From assembly GCF_013385825.1 (NCBI RefSeq), contig NZ_JACAPG010000006.1:395364-459363 (forward strand): a DNA stretch of 64,000 bases, read 5' to 3'. Below, one piece after another: positions 54,755 to 62,713 of the stretch (position 1 is its first letter; the number at the start of each line of letters is the position of its first letter). The notes under the pieces are model-generated. The model ran no database searches. It worked only from the letters and a program-made list of their open reading frames with translations, and was not told the DNA's origin. This DNA comes from Pseudomonas reactans (lineage in GTDB: Bacteria; Pseudomonadota; Gammaproteobacteria; Pseudomonadales; Pseudomonadaceae). Position numbers and translations under genes: made by a program.

Positions 54755-55789
54755 TCAGCTGATCTTGTGCAGGTAGCTCGGCAATGGCTGCTCCGGCAGC
54801 ACTGACAACACTTTCAATCTTTGCAGCATGCGCTGGCGTGCACGCTGCAGGTGCTCACGCAGGTTCAACGCCGCCGCATCAAATGCGCCGTGCAGCAGCA
54901 ATTCCAGAATCAGGCGATGTTCGGCGAGCATGGCCGGATCGGCGCCGATCCCCAGTAAACGGTAAAAAATCCGGCTGATGATCATCGGGCTCTGCCCCTG
55001 GCGAATCAGCGCCGCAATCTTGCGGTTCTGCAGGCCGGCGAGGCAGCGCTGGTGCAAGTCCTCCTCGATCTGCTCGATGGCCTCCAGGCTGCAGTGGGCG
55101 CTGTCCTGGGCGTCCAGCACGCGTTGCAACATGGCTTCCAGCATTTCGCGGTCCAGCCCCGGCGCGCTCTGGCGCAGGGCTTCGGGTTCCAGGCAGGCGC
55201 GCAGCTCGTAGTCTTCGGTGACTTCGCGGGCGGTCAACGGCCCTGCCAGCCATTGGGAGTAGGGCTCTTTTTCTACCAGCCCCCGGTCGCGCAGGCGCAT
55301 CAGCGCTTCACGCACTACCGCGCGGCTGACGCCGTAGTGGTCGGCGGCGGCTTGCTCATCCAGGCGGTAGTGGCCGAAAGCAATGCAGGTGGACAACGCC
55401 GCGCCGATTTCCTCGACGATGCGCTCGCCCAGGGGCCGTGTGTCCACCAACTCATCTTCGCCGTTGAGGCCCAGGTGCGCATGGCTCAAGGGCAGGCGCA
55501 ACGGCTCCATCACCAGGCCGTCGGGGTTGATCAGGTAACCCCGGCCGTTGAAGCGGCAGATCAACCCTTCCTCATGCAGCAGGTCCAGGGCTCGGCGCAC
55601 CGGCACACGACTGGTGCCGAACAATTCGGCCAGCGGCGCTTCCAGCAAGACCAGGCCGTGGCGCGCGGTGCCGTTGACGATCGCATCACGCAATACCTGA
55701 TGAATCATCGCGTAACGGGAGGCCGGGGCGGACGCTGCTTTCATTGCTTTCTCTGAGGCTTGTAGGACGGTGGCCGGGGATTCTCTCAT
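54755..55789 (-). CDS. GntR-type regulator with two winged-helix domains
   Basis: 344 residues. It has two successive GntR-like winged helices: residues about 25-85 (FGTSRVPVRRALDLLHEEGLI) and about 120-185 (YGVSRAVVREALMRLRDRGLV). A C-terminal FCD-like helical domain (about 190-320) follows. Most GntR proteins have one such helix-turn-helix. The first ATG at 55789 has a weak ribosome site and a second at 55744 is also possible. It is divergent from the amidase gene and probably binds the two matching palindromes between them. Confidence 0.82.
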   Translation of the reverse strand: MRESPATVLQASEKAMKAASAPASRYAMIHQVLRDAIVNGTARHGLVLLEAPLAELFGTSRVPVRRALDLLHEEGLICRFNGRGYLINPDGLVMEPLRLPLSHAHLGLNGEDELVDTRPLGERIVEEIGAALSTCIAFGHYRLDEQAAADHYGVSRAVVREALMRLRDRGLVEKEPYSQWLAGPLTAREVTEDYELRACLEPEALRQSAPGLDREMLEAMLQRVLDAQDSAHCSLEAIEQIEEDLHQRCLAGLQNRKIAALIRQGQSPMIISRIFYRLLGIGADPAMLAEHRLILELLLHGAFDAAALNLREHLQRARQRMLQRLKVLSVLPEQPLPSYLHKIS

Positions 55790-55807
55790 AAGTTGCGCCT
55801 GTCACCC

Positions 55808-55824
55808 TGCGCCACAGCGGTGGC
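55808..55824 (+). promoter_or_regulatory. NtrC-like site 1
   Basis: TGCGCC-ACAGC-GGTGGC is close to the NtrC consensus TGCACC-N5-GGTGCA (left half one mismatch, right half keeps GGTG). It lies about 190 bp upstream of the candidate sigma-54 promoter. Only moderate match. Confidence 0.4.
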
Positions 55825-55862
55825 ACCTTTGTGGGGCTCGGAATCGGGGAATGTTACTTTTC

Positions 55863-55879
55863 TGCACCAAAATGTACTT
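55863..55879 (+). promoter_or_regulatory. NtrC-like site 2 (half site)
   Basis: TGCACCAAAATG keeps the left half of an NtrC site exactly; the right half is degenerate (TACTT for GTGCA). It overlaps the upstream copy of the GntR palindrome. Confidence 0.35.
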
Positions 55880-55897
55880 ATTAATAAAAGATACATT
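55869..55897. promoter_or_regulatory. GntR-type operator, copy 1
   Basis: The palindromic core TTATTAATAA (55878-55887) is flanked by AATGTA on the left and TACATT on the right. It lies on the regulator side of the intergenic space. Confidence 0.6.
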
Positions 55898-56014
55898 ATT
55901 TCATTGAAGGCGCTTTCCTGTGGCCTGGCAAGATTTTTTCCGACTGTTTAAAACCATCTATCCCGTAGCTCTAGGCGAAATCCTCCGATTGCGTAAAAGC
56001 TGCCTGAGAAAGAC

Positions 56015-56030
56015 TGGCACGAAAGCTGCC
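56015..56030 (+). promoter_or_regulatory. Candidate sigma-54 promoter of the amidase operon
   Basis: TGGCACG-AAAG-CTGCC keeps the invariant GG (56016) and GC (56028) separated by exactly 10 bp, as required for sigma-54. Transcription would start near 56040, inside operator copy 2. Confidence 0.5.
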
Positions 56031-56035
56031 TCTGC

Positions 56036-56066
56036 AAAATGTATATTTTATTAATAAATACATTTT
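56036..56066. promoter_or_regulatory. GntR-type operator, copy 2
   Basis: AAAATGTAT and ATACATTTT form a perfect 9 bp inverted repeat around a TTATTAATAA core (56048-56057), the same core as copy 1. It ends 15 bp before the amidase start, so a bound repressor would block transcription initiation. Confidence 0.65.
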
Positions 56067-56081
56067 GTGAGGGGCACCTTG

Positions 56082-57404
56082 ATGTCAGACGCCACTTCAA
56101 TGGCCGAGGATTTCGCCAGCGGTCGCAGCGACCCTGTGCAAGCCCTTGAGCAGGCACTCGAAAAGGCGAGCCGGGCCCCGGCAGTCTTTATCAACCTGAC
56201 CGCAGAGCGTGCGCGCCGCGAAGCCGAAGCCTCTGCCGCTCGTTGGCGCGCCGGCCAGCCGTTGAGCGTATTCGACGGCGTGCCCCTGGCCTGGAAAGAT
56301 CTGTTCGATGTGGCCGGCAGCATTACCACTGCTGGCGCGGCTTACCGCCGCAACGCGCCGGCTGCGTTGCTCGACGCACCGACCGTGGGCCTGCTGTGCC
56401 GCGCCGGGATGGTCGGCGTGGGCAAGACCAACCTCAGCGAGCTGGCCTATTCCGGCCTGGGCCTGAACCCGCATTTCGGCACGCCGCACAACCCCCATGG
56501 TACTGACCAACCGCGCATTCCTGGCGGTTCGTCGTCCGGTTCAGCCGTGGCCGTCGCCGCTGGCATCGTGCCGATCGCCATGGGCACCGACACCGCCGGT
56601 TCGATCCGCATCCCCTCGGCCTTCAACGGCCTGGTGGGGTACCGCAGCAGCAGCCGACGCTACAGCCGCGACGGCGTGTTCCCCCTGGCGCACACCCTCG
56701 ACAGCCTCGGCCCGCTGACCCGCAGCGTGCGCGATGCCCTGGCCATCGACGACCTGCTGCATAGCCGCAGCCAAATCCACACGGTCCGCAGTCTCAAGGG
56801 GCAGCGCTTTGTGCTGGCGCAACAAGACGCCGAACCCGCCGTGCGCAACAACCTGCTGCGCGCCGTTGAGCAACTCAAGGCCCACGGCGCACTGATCGAA
56901 GAGCGCGAATGCCCGATCTTCCAGGCCACCCTGGACCTGATCAAACACCACGGCTGGCTCGGCTCCTTCGAGGCTTTCGCCCTGCACGAAGCCTTGCTCG
57001 ACAGCCCTGACGCCGAACAACTCGACCCACGTGTACGCCGCCGCCTCGAAGCCGCGCGCACGCTGCCGGCCAGCCAACTGCTGCATCTGGTCGATGCCCG
57101 CCGCCGCCTGCAACAGCAACTGGTCGACGACCTCGACGGCGCCATCCTGATCACCCCCACCGTCGCCCACGTCGCACCCGCATTGGCACCGCTGGAAGCC
57201 GACGACGACCTGTTTGTGAACACCAACCTCGCCACCCTGCGCCTGACCATGCCCGGCAGTTTGCTCGACATGCCTGGCGTGACCCTGCCCAGCGGCCGCG
57301 ATGCCCAGGGCCTGCCCACCGGGCTGTTGCTCAGCGCCCCGACGGGGGAAGACGCTCGCCTGCTGCGCGCAGCGTTGTCCGTCGAATCCGTACTCAACGT
57401 TTAA
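56082..57404 (+). CDS. Amidase-signature hydrolase, probable half-amidase
   Basis: 440 residues. The Ser-cisSer-Lys triad of the amidase signature family is visible: K72 in AWKDLF, cis-Ser S150/S151 in GGSSSG, and the nucleophile S174 in DTAGSIRIP. Substrates in the family range from acetamide to Glu-tRNA; the position directly before a cyclic-imide-hydrolase-type gene suggests half-amides such as succinamate or maleamate. I chose the ATG at 56082 over the GTG at 56067. Twelve bases separate it from the next gene; both belong to one operon divergent from the GntR gene. Confidence 0.82.
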   Translation: MSDATSMAEDFASGRSDPVQALEQALEKASRAPAVFINLTAERARREAEASAARWRAGQPLSVFDGVPLAWKDLFDVAGSITTAGAAYRRNAPAALLDAPTVGLLCRAGMVGVGKTNLSELAYSGLGLNPHFGTPHNPHGTDQPRIPGGSSSGSAVAVAAGIVPIAMGTDTAGSIRIPSAFNGLVGYRSSSRRYSRDGVFPLAHTLDSLGPLTRSVRDALAIDDLLHSRSQIHTVRSLKGQRFVLAQQDAEPAVRNNLLRAVEQLKAHGALIEERECPIFQATLDLIKHHGWLGSFEAFALHEALLDSPDAEQLDPRVRRRLEAARTLPASQLLHLVDARRRLQQQLVDDLDGAILITPTVAHVAPALAPLEADDDLFVNTNLATLRLTMPGSLLDMPGVTLPSGRDAQGLPTGLLLSAPTGEDARLLRAALSVESVLNV

Positions 57405-57415
57405 GGAGACACAAC

Positions 57416-58294
57416 ATGGCTAAAGACATTCTCTGTGCATTCGGCGTCGACGTTGACGCCGTCGCCGGTTGGCTCGGTTCCTACGGCGGCGAAGATTCGC
57501 CGGACGACATCTCCCGTGGCCTGTTCGCCGGTGAAGTCGGCGCGCCGCGCCTGCTCAAATTGTTCGAACGCTACGGCCTGCGTACCACCTGGTTTATCCC
57601 TGGTCACTCGATGGAAACCTTCCCCGAGCAAATGAAAGCCGTGGCCGACGCCGGTCACGAAATCGGTGTGCACGGCTACAGCCACGAAAACCCCATCGCG
57701 ATGACCGCCGAGCAGGAAGAAATCGTTCTGGACAAATCCATCGAGCTGATCACCCAGGTCACCGGCAAACGCCCGACGGGTTACGTGGCGCCGTGGTGGG
57801 AATTCAGCAAGGTCACCAATGAACTGCTGCTGAAAAAAGGCATCAAGTACGACCACAGCCTGATGCACAACGACTTCCACCCCTACTACGTGCGCAAGGG
57901 CGACAGCTGGACCAAGATCGACTACAGCCAGCACCCCGACACCTGGATGAAACCGCTGGTGCGCGGCGAAGAAACCGACTTGGTGGAGATCCCGGCCAAC
58001 TGGTACCTGGACGACCTGCCGCCGATGATGTTCATCAAGAAAGCCCCCAACAGCCACGGCTTCGTCAACCCGCGTCACCTCGAAGAAATGTGGCGCGACC
58101 AGTTCGACTGGGTCTACCGCGAACACGAACACGCGGTGTTCACCATGACCATCCACCCCGACGTCTCCGGCCGCCCGCAAGTGCTGTTGATGCTGGAGCG
58201 CCTGATCGAACACATCCAGAGCCATGCCGGCGTGCGCTTTGTCACCTTCGACGAAATCGCCGACGACTTCATCCGCCGTCACCCCCGTACCTGA
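57416..58294 (+). CDS. Cyclic-imide-hydrolase/HpPgdA-type polysaccharide-deacetylase-fold enzyme
   Basis: 292 residues (879 bp). Long segments match, from memory, H. pylori HP0310 (HpPgdA), including GYGLGE-free stretches such as [17 protein letters not shown] and [10 protein letters not shown]. Metal ligands D14, H86 and H90 of the NodB fold are at the same residue numbers. Cyclic imide hydrolases (imidases) described from Pseudomonas putida have this fold and length, which suits the amidase neighbour better than peptidoglycan deacetylation. No signal peptide, so cytoplasmic. Proposed reaction: ring opening of a cyclic imide to the half-amide. Confidence 0.75.
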   Translation: MAKDILCAFGVDVDAVAGWLGSYGGEDSPDDISRGLFAGEVGAPRLLKLFERYGLRTTWFIPGHSMETFPEQMKAVADAGHEIGVHGYSHENPIAMTAEQEEIVLDKSIELITQVTGKRPTGYVAPWWEFSKVTNELLLKKGIKYDHSLMHNDFHPYYVRKGDSWTKIDYSQHPDTWMKPLVRGEETDLVEIPANWYLDDLPPMMFIKKAPNSHGFVNPRHLEEMWRDQFDWVYREHEHAVFTMTIHPDVSGRPQVLLMLERLIEHIQSHAGVRFVTFDEIADDFIRRHPRT

Positions 58295-58305
58295 TACCCC
58301 CACCC

Positions 58306-58405
58306 TGTAGGAGCGGGCTTGCCCGCGAAACTCGTCAACGATATCGCGGGCATTCTGGGTGAACGCGGTGTCTATGGGTTCTTCGCGAGCAAGCTCGCTC
58401 CTACA
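58306..58405. repeat. REPIN with mismatched arms
   Basis: The left arm has the core CGGGCTTGCCCG while the right arm has CGAGCAAGCTCG, so the two REPs are diverged members of the same type. It lies inside the catabolic operon, between the imidase-type gene and the MFS gene. Confidence 0.85.
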
Positions 58406-58435
58406 GAGGGGCCACAAACCCTTGAGGCGCGACCC

Positions 58436-59776
58436 ATGTCCATCTACAACAAGCTTGACCTGACTGGCTGGAAACCCCGGCAACTGACGTCCAAGGAGGT
58501 GCGTTTCGCCACCTGGATCGCGTTTTTCGCCTGGGTGTTTGCGGTGTATGACTTCATTTTGTTCGGCACCTTGTTACCGGAGATCGGTCGGCATTTTGGC
58601 TGGGGTGAAGTGGAGCAAGCTGAAATCGCGACCTGGGTGGCGGTGGGCACGGCGGTGGTGGCGTTTGCCATCGGCCCGGTGGTGGACAAATTGGGGCGGC
58701 GCACCGGGATTATCTTCACCGTCGCCGGTTCCGCACTGTGCTCGGCGCTGACTGCGATTGGCGGCGCGTGGGGCAAGTCGCCGCTGATCCTGATCCGTTC
58801 GTTGGGTGGTTTGGGTTATGCCGAAGAGACTGTCAACGCCACTTACTTGAGTGAGTTGTACGGCGCCTCCGAAGATCCGCGTCTTACCAAACGCCGTGGT
58901 TTTATCTACAGCCTGGTGCAAGGTGGCTGGCCGGTAGGTGCTTTGATTGCTGCCGGCTTGACCGCGCTGTTGCTGCCGATCATTGGCTGGCAGGGCTGCT
59001 TCATCTTCGCCGCGATCCCGGCCATCGTCATCGCGATCATGGCGCGCAAACTCAAGGAGAGCCCGCAGTTCCAGATCCATCAACGCATCAGCCAATTGCG
59101 AAAAAGCGGTGCAGTGACAGAAGCGCAAAACGTCGCCATGACCTACGGCGTGGACTACGACGAGCACAGCAAGGCCGGCCTTAAAGCCGCGTTCCGTGGC
59201 CCGGCGCGTCGCGCCACCCTGGTGATTGGCGCGGCACTGCTGCTCAACTGGGCGGCGATCCAGGTGTTCAGCGTGCTCGGTACCTCGGTGATCATCAGCG
59301 TGCACCACATCTCGTTCGAGAACTCGCTGATCATCCTCGTGCTGTCGAACCTGGTGGGCTACTGCGGTTACCTCAGCCACGGCTGGATGGGCGACAAGAT
59401 CGGCCGTCGCAACGTGATCGGCCTGGGCTGGATGCTTGGCGGGCTGTCGTTTGCCGGGATGCTGTTTGGCCCGAGCAATATGCCGATGGTGGTCGGGCTG
59501 TACAGCTTGGGCCTGTTCTTCCTGATCGGGCCGTACTCGGCGGCGCTGTTTTTCATCAGTGAGAGTTTCCCCACCAGCATCCGCGCCACCGGTGGCGCGA
59601 TTATCCACGCCATGGGTCCGATTGGTGCGGTGGTCGCAGGTTTTGGCGCGACCCAGGTGTTGTCCGCTGGTAGTGACTGGCAGACCGCCGCGCTGTGGTT
59701 CGGTGCGCTGCCGTGCTTCCTGTCCGGCGCCTTGATGTTTGCCGCACGCCATGTGCGTCCGGAAACCGTTCAGTAA
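58436..59776 (+). CDS. MFS transporter of the catabolic cluster
   Basis: 446 residues from the ATG at 58436 (GAGGCG upstream); the longer frame starts inside the REPIN. Twelve hydrophobic segments, motif A loop [13 protein letters not shown] and second-half equivalent [14 protein letters not shown], and an unusual hydrophilic loop of about 65 residues between TM6 and TM7. The MFS family (sialate/aromatic-type or metabolite:H+ symporter) is clear, the substrate is not. Its place in the cluster suggests uptake of a cyclic imide or its product. Confidence 0.82.
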   Translation: MSIYNKLDLTGWKPRQLTSKEVRFATWIAFFAWVFAVYDFILFGTLLPEIGRHFGWGEVEQAEIATWVAVGTAVVAFAIGPVVDKLGRRTGIIFTVAGSALCSALTAIGGAWGKSPLILIRSLGGLGYAEETVNATYLSELYGASEDPRLTKRRGFIYSLVQGGWPVGALIAAGLTALLLPIIGWQGCFIFAAIPAIVIAIMARKLKESPQFQIHQRISQLRKSGAVTEAQNVAMTYGVDYDEHSKAGLKAAFRGPARRATLVIGAALLLNWAAIQVFSVLGTSVIISVHHISFENSLIILVLSNLVGYCGYLSHGWMGDKIGRRNVIGLGWMLGGLSFAGMLFGPSNMPMVVGLYSLGLFFLIGPYSAALFFISESFPTSIRATGGAIIHAMGPIGAVVAGFGATQVLSAGSDWQTAALWFGALPCFLSGALMFAARHVRPETVQ

Positions 59777-59786
59777 GGAGTGTTTG

Positions 59787-60548
59787 ATGAGCCGTAAAGT
59801 TGCCTTGATTACCGGTGCTGCCAGCGGTATCGGCCAAGCCCTCGCCGTGGCCTATGCCCGTAATGGCGTGGCGGTGGTGGGTGGGTATTACCCGGCCGAT
59901 CCCCATGACCCGCAGACCACCGTCAGCCTTGTGGCAGAGGCGGGCGGCGAGTGCCTGATGCTGCCGTTGGACGTGGGCGATACCGCCTCGGTGGATGCAC
60001 TGGCCGCGCAAGCCATCCAGCATTTCGGCCGACTCGATTACGCCGTGGCCAACGCCGGCCTGCTGCGCCGCGCACCCTTGCTGGAGATGACCGACGCGTT
60101 GTGGGACGAAATGCTCAATGTCGACCTCACGGGGGTGATGCGCACCTTCCGCGCGGCAACTCGACATATGCATGCAGGCGGCGCGCTGGTGGCGATTTCG
60201 TCGATTGCCGGCGGCGTGTATGGCTGGCAGGAACACAGCCACTACGCGGCGGCCAAGGCTGGCGTGCCGGGGTTGTGTCGGTCGCTGGCGGTGGAGTTGG
60301 CGGCCAAGGGTATTCGTTGCAATGCGGTGATCCCTGGGTTGATCGAGACGCCGCAGTCGCTGGATGCGAAGAACTCGCTGGGGCCGGAAGGCCTGGCCAA
60401 AGCAGCGCGCGCAATTCCATTGGGCCGGGTAGGGCGGGCGGATGAAGTGGCGTCGCTGGTGCAGTTTTTGACCAGTGACGCGTCGAGTTATCTGACCGGG
60501 CAAAGCATCGTTATCGACGGCGGCCTAACAGTCCGCTGGCCTGACTGA
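59787..60548 (+). CDS. Short-chain dehydrogenase/reductase 1
   Basis: 253 residues, classical SDR. Cofactor motif [10 protein letters not shown] near residue 10, ANAG, catalytic Ser in SSIAG and Y-A-A-A-K in HYAAAKAGV. The substrate loop and C-terminal [14 protein letters not shown] are normal. A TAAGGAG site precedes the start ten bases after the MFS stop. It probably oxidises or reduces a hydroxy acid arising in the pathway; no substrate can be named. Confidence 0.88.
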   Translation: MSRKVALITGAASGIGQALAVAYARNGVAVVGGYYPADPHDPQTTVSLVAEAGGECLMLPLDVGDTASVDALAAQAIQHFGRLDYAVANAGLLRRAPLLEMTDALWDEMLNVDLTGVMRTFRAATRHMHAGGALVAISSIAGGVYGWQEHSHYAAAKAGVPGLCRSLAVELAAKGIRCNAVIPGLIETPQSLDAKNSLGPEGLAKAARAIPLGRVGRADEVASLVQFLTSDASSYLTGQSIVIDGGLTVRWPD

Positions 60549-60561
60549 CAGGAGTTTTTGT

Positions 60562-61311
60562 ATGTCTCAACTCGTGAATCGCCGCGCCGTGATCACCGGC
60601 GCCGGCAGCGGCATCGGTGCCGCCATCGCCCGTGCCTACGCCGCTGAAGGCGCCCGCCTGTTGCTGGCCGACCGTAACGCCGCCAGCCTCGCGGAAACGG
60701 CAATCACCTGCCGCAACCTCGGCGCCGAGGTGTTCGAATGCCTGGCCGATGTGGGCACCGTCGAAGGCGCGCAGGCGAGCGTCGACCGCTGCGTCGAACA
60801 CTTCGGCGGCATCGATATCCTGGTCAACAATGCAGGCATGCTCACCCAGGCGCGCTGCGTCGACCTGTCCATCGAGATGTGGAACGACATGCTGCGCGTC
60901 GACCTCACCAGTGTGTTTGTCGCCAGCCAGCGCGCCTTGCCGCACATGCTCGCGCAGCGTTGGGGGCGGATCATCAACGTCGCCTCGCAACTGGGTATCA
61001 AGGGCGGCGCCGAGCTGACCCATTACGCAGCGGCCAAGGCCGGGGTGATCGGTTTCACCAAGTCCTTGGCCCTGGAAGTGGCCAAGGACAATGTGCTGGT
61101 CAACGCCATCGCGCCCGGCCCGATCGAGACGCCGTTGGTGGGCGGTATCAGCGACGACTGGAAGCTCGCCAAGGCCAAGGAACTGCCTCTGGGACGCTTC
61201 GGCCTGGCGGATGAAGTGGCGCCCACGGCGGTGCTGCTGGCCAGCGAGCCCGGTGGCAACCTGTTCGTCGGCCAGACCCTGGGCCCGAACTCCGGCGACG
61301 TCATGCCATGA
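60562..61311 (+). CDS. Short-chain dehydrogenase/reductase 2
   Basis: 249 residues, classical SDR like its neighbour but clearly distinct. Motifs TGAGSGIGAA, NNAG, S in NVASQLG, and YAAAK in [12 protein letters not shown]. The C-terminus GQTLGPNSGDVMP replaces the usual GGxxxR ending. Fourteen bases follow the first SDR. Two adjacent SDRs suggest successive or stereo-specific redox steps. Confidence 0.87.
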   Translation: MSQLVNRRAVITGAGSGIGAAIARAYAAEGARLLLADRNAASLAETAITCRNLGAEVFECLADVGTVEGAQASVDRCVEHFGGIDILVNNAGMLTQARCVDLSIEMWNDMLRVDLTSVFVASQRALPHMLAQRWGRIINVASQLGIKGGAELTHYAAAKAGVIGFTKSLALEVAKDNVLVNAIAPGPIETPLVGGISDDWKLAKAKELPLGRFGLADEVAPTAVLLASEPGGNLFVGQTLGPNSGDVMP

Positions 61312-61324
61312 GTGAGGTATAGCC

Positions 61325-61627
61325 ATGTGCGGACTCTGCGGACTGCTCGGCGAAGACCTGCACTGGAGCGATCCTTTGGGCGACCAACTGCCCCGACGCC
61401 GCGAACGCCTGCGCCGAATCGCCGCCATCAACCAGGTGTTGGCGGTATTCCGGCTCAAGGTCGAAGATTTCCAGGGCGCGTCGTATCTGCTGTTGGGCGC
61501 CACCGGTAAGCAGGCACTGGCCAGCGGCCTGGATCAACTGTGGCAGGCGGCCGAGGCCATGCTCGGCCGACCCTTGGACCCTCTCGATCCCCAACTGCTC
61601 GATCATTTGGAGTACAACTCCCTGTAG
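61325..61627 (+). CDS. Small CGLCG protein, function unknown
   Basis: 100 residues beginning MCGLCGLLGEDLHW, with two cysteines close to the N-terminus, then a basic helix (RRRERLRRIAAINQVLAVF) and an alanine/leucine-rich helical region. I do not recognise a characterised family. The start resembles class II glutamine amidotransferases (Met-Cys-Gly), but the rest of that domain is absent. Alternatively, the CGLCG could bind metal delivered by the CobW protein encoded next. The stop codon TAG at 61625 lies inside the following REPIN. Confidence 0.7.
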   Translation: MCGLCGLLGEDLHWSDPLGDQLPRRRERLRRIAAINQVLAVFRLKVEDFQGASYLLLGATGKQALASGLDQLWQAAEAMLGRPLDPLDPQLLDHLEYNSL

Positions 61628-61722
61628 GGGCGAGCTTGCTCGCGAAGGTCGTCAACGACAACGCGGGCGGTCTGGATGAACGCGGTGCCTGTGCGTTCTT
61701 CGCGAGCAAGCTCGCTCCTACA
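61623..61722. repeat. REPIN (GCGAGCTTGCTCGC type) inside the operon
   Basis: An inverted REP pair between the CGLCG gene and the CobW gene. Its left end supplies the stop codon of the first gene, and the CobW ribosome site starts a few bases after its right end. Confidence 0.9.
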
Positions 61723-61738
61723 GGGGGCGGAGGTAACT

Positions 61739-62713
61739 ATGAGCATTGCCCTTAATGTCATCACCGGCTTCCTTGGCAGTGGCAAAACCACGTTGCTCAA
61801 GCGCCTGCTGCAAGGCGAAAGCCTGGGCGACACCGCGCTGCTGATCAACGAATTCGGCGACGTCGGTATCGACCATCTGCTGGTGGAAGAGGTAGCACCG
61901 GACACCGTGCTGCTGCCCAGCGGCTGCGTGTGCTGTTCGATCCGAGGCGAGTTGAAAGACGCGCTGCTCGGCCTGCTGCAACGCCGCGAGCGCGGTGAAA
62001 TCCCGGCGTTCAAGCGGGTGATCCTGGAGACCACCGGCCTGGCCGACCCGGCGCCGATTCTTGCCACCCTGAACAACGACGTGCAACTGCGCGGGCGTTT
62101 CCATGTTGGCCTGGTGATCACCCTGGTCGACGCCAGCCACGCCGCCCTGCAAGAACGCCTGCACCCGGAATGGCTGGCGCAGGTGGCGGCGGCGGATCGC
62201 CTGCTGTTGAGCAAGACCGACCTGGCCGGCGATTGCACGGCGTTGCGCGCTCACTTGCAGGCGCTGAATGCCGGTACGCCGATCCTCGATACCCACGACA
62301 TCCACAGCGGCGATCAACTGCTGCTCGGCGAAGGCCTGCGCAGCGCCGAACCCGCCGTGGAAGTCAGTCGCTGGCAACTGCACCGCACCACCACCGCTAC
62401 CCACGGCGCCGCCCAAGTGTGCAGCCTGACCTTCGACCAGCCGCTGGACTGGGTGGGTTTCGGGGTGTGGTTGTCGATGCTGTTAAGATGCCACGGCGAA
62501 CGAATCCTCCGTGTCAAAGGGCTGCTCAACGTGAACGCCAGTAACGCCCCCATCGTCATTCATGGTGTGCAGCATTGCCTGCATGCGCCGGTGCACCTGC
62601 CTTCGTGGCCGGGCACTGATCGGCAATCGCGCCTGGTGTTTATCCTGCGTGGCCTCGATCCCGACCTGTTGCGACGTTCCTTCAACGTGTTCTCGCGGCG
62701 GTTCGCGGCATGA
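61739..62713 (+). CDS. CobW/G3E-family GTPase, putative metallochaperone
   Basis: 324 residues. Walker A GFLGSGKTT (residues 10-18), metal-binding C63-x-C65-C66 in GCVCCS, Walker B ILETTGLADP and guanine motif SKTD. A C-terminal CobW_C domain follows. G3E proteins insert or deliver Zn, Co, Fe or Ni to client enzymes. The likely clients here are a metal-dependent imidase-type hydrolase or the CGLCG protein. Good ribosome site (GGCGGAGG). Its stop overlaps the next gene (ATGA). Confidence 0.88.
   Translation: MSIALNVITGFLGSGKTTLLKRLLQGESLGDTALLINEFGDVGIDHLLVEEVAPDTVLLPSGCVCCSIRGELKDALLGLLQRRERGEIPAFKRVILETTGLADPAPILATLNNDVQLRGRFHVGLVITLVDASHAALQERLHPEWLAQVAAADRLLLSKTDLAGDCTALRAHLQALNAGTPILDTHDIHSGDQLLLGEGLRSAEPAVEVSRWQLHRTTTATHGAAQVCSLTFDQPLDWVGFGVWLSMLLRCHGERILRVKGLLNVNASNAPIVIHGVQHCLHAPVHLPSWPGTDRQSRLVFILRGLDPDLLRRSFNVFSRRFAA

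Noticed and set aside
57416..58294. Secreted peptidoglycan deacetylase
   Set aside because: There is no signal peptide, and the amidase/SDR/importer context fits a cytoplasmic imide hydrolase better.
61739..62713. CobW as activator of a nitrile hydratase
   Set aside because: No nitrile hydratase alpha or beta subunit is present in the cluster, although amidase plus G3E GTPase is a known nitrile hydratase arrangement.
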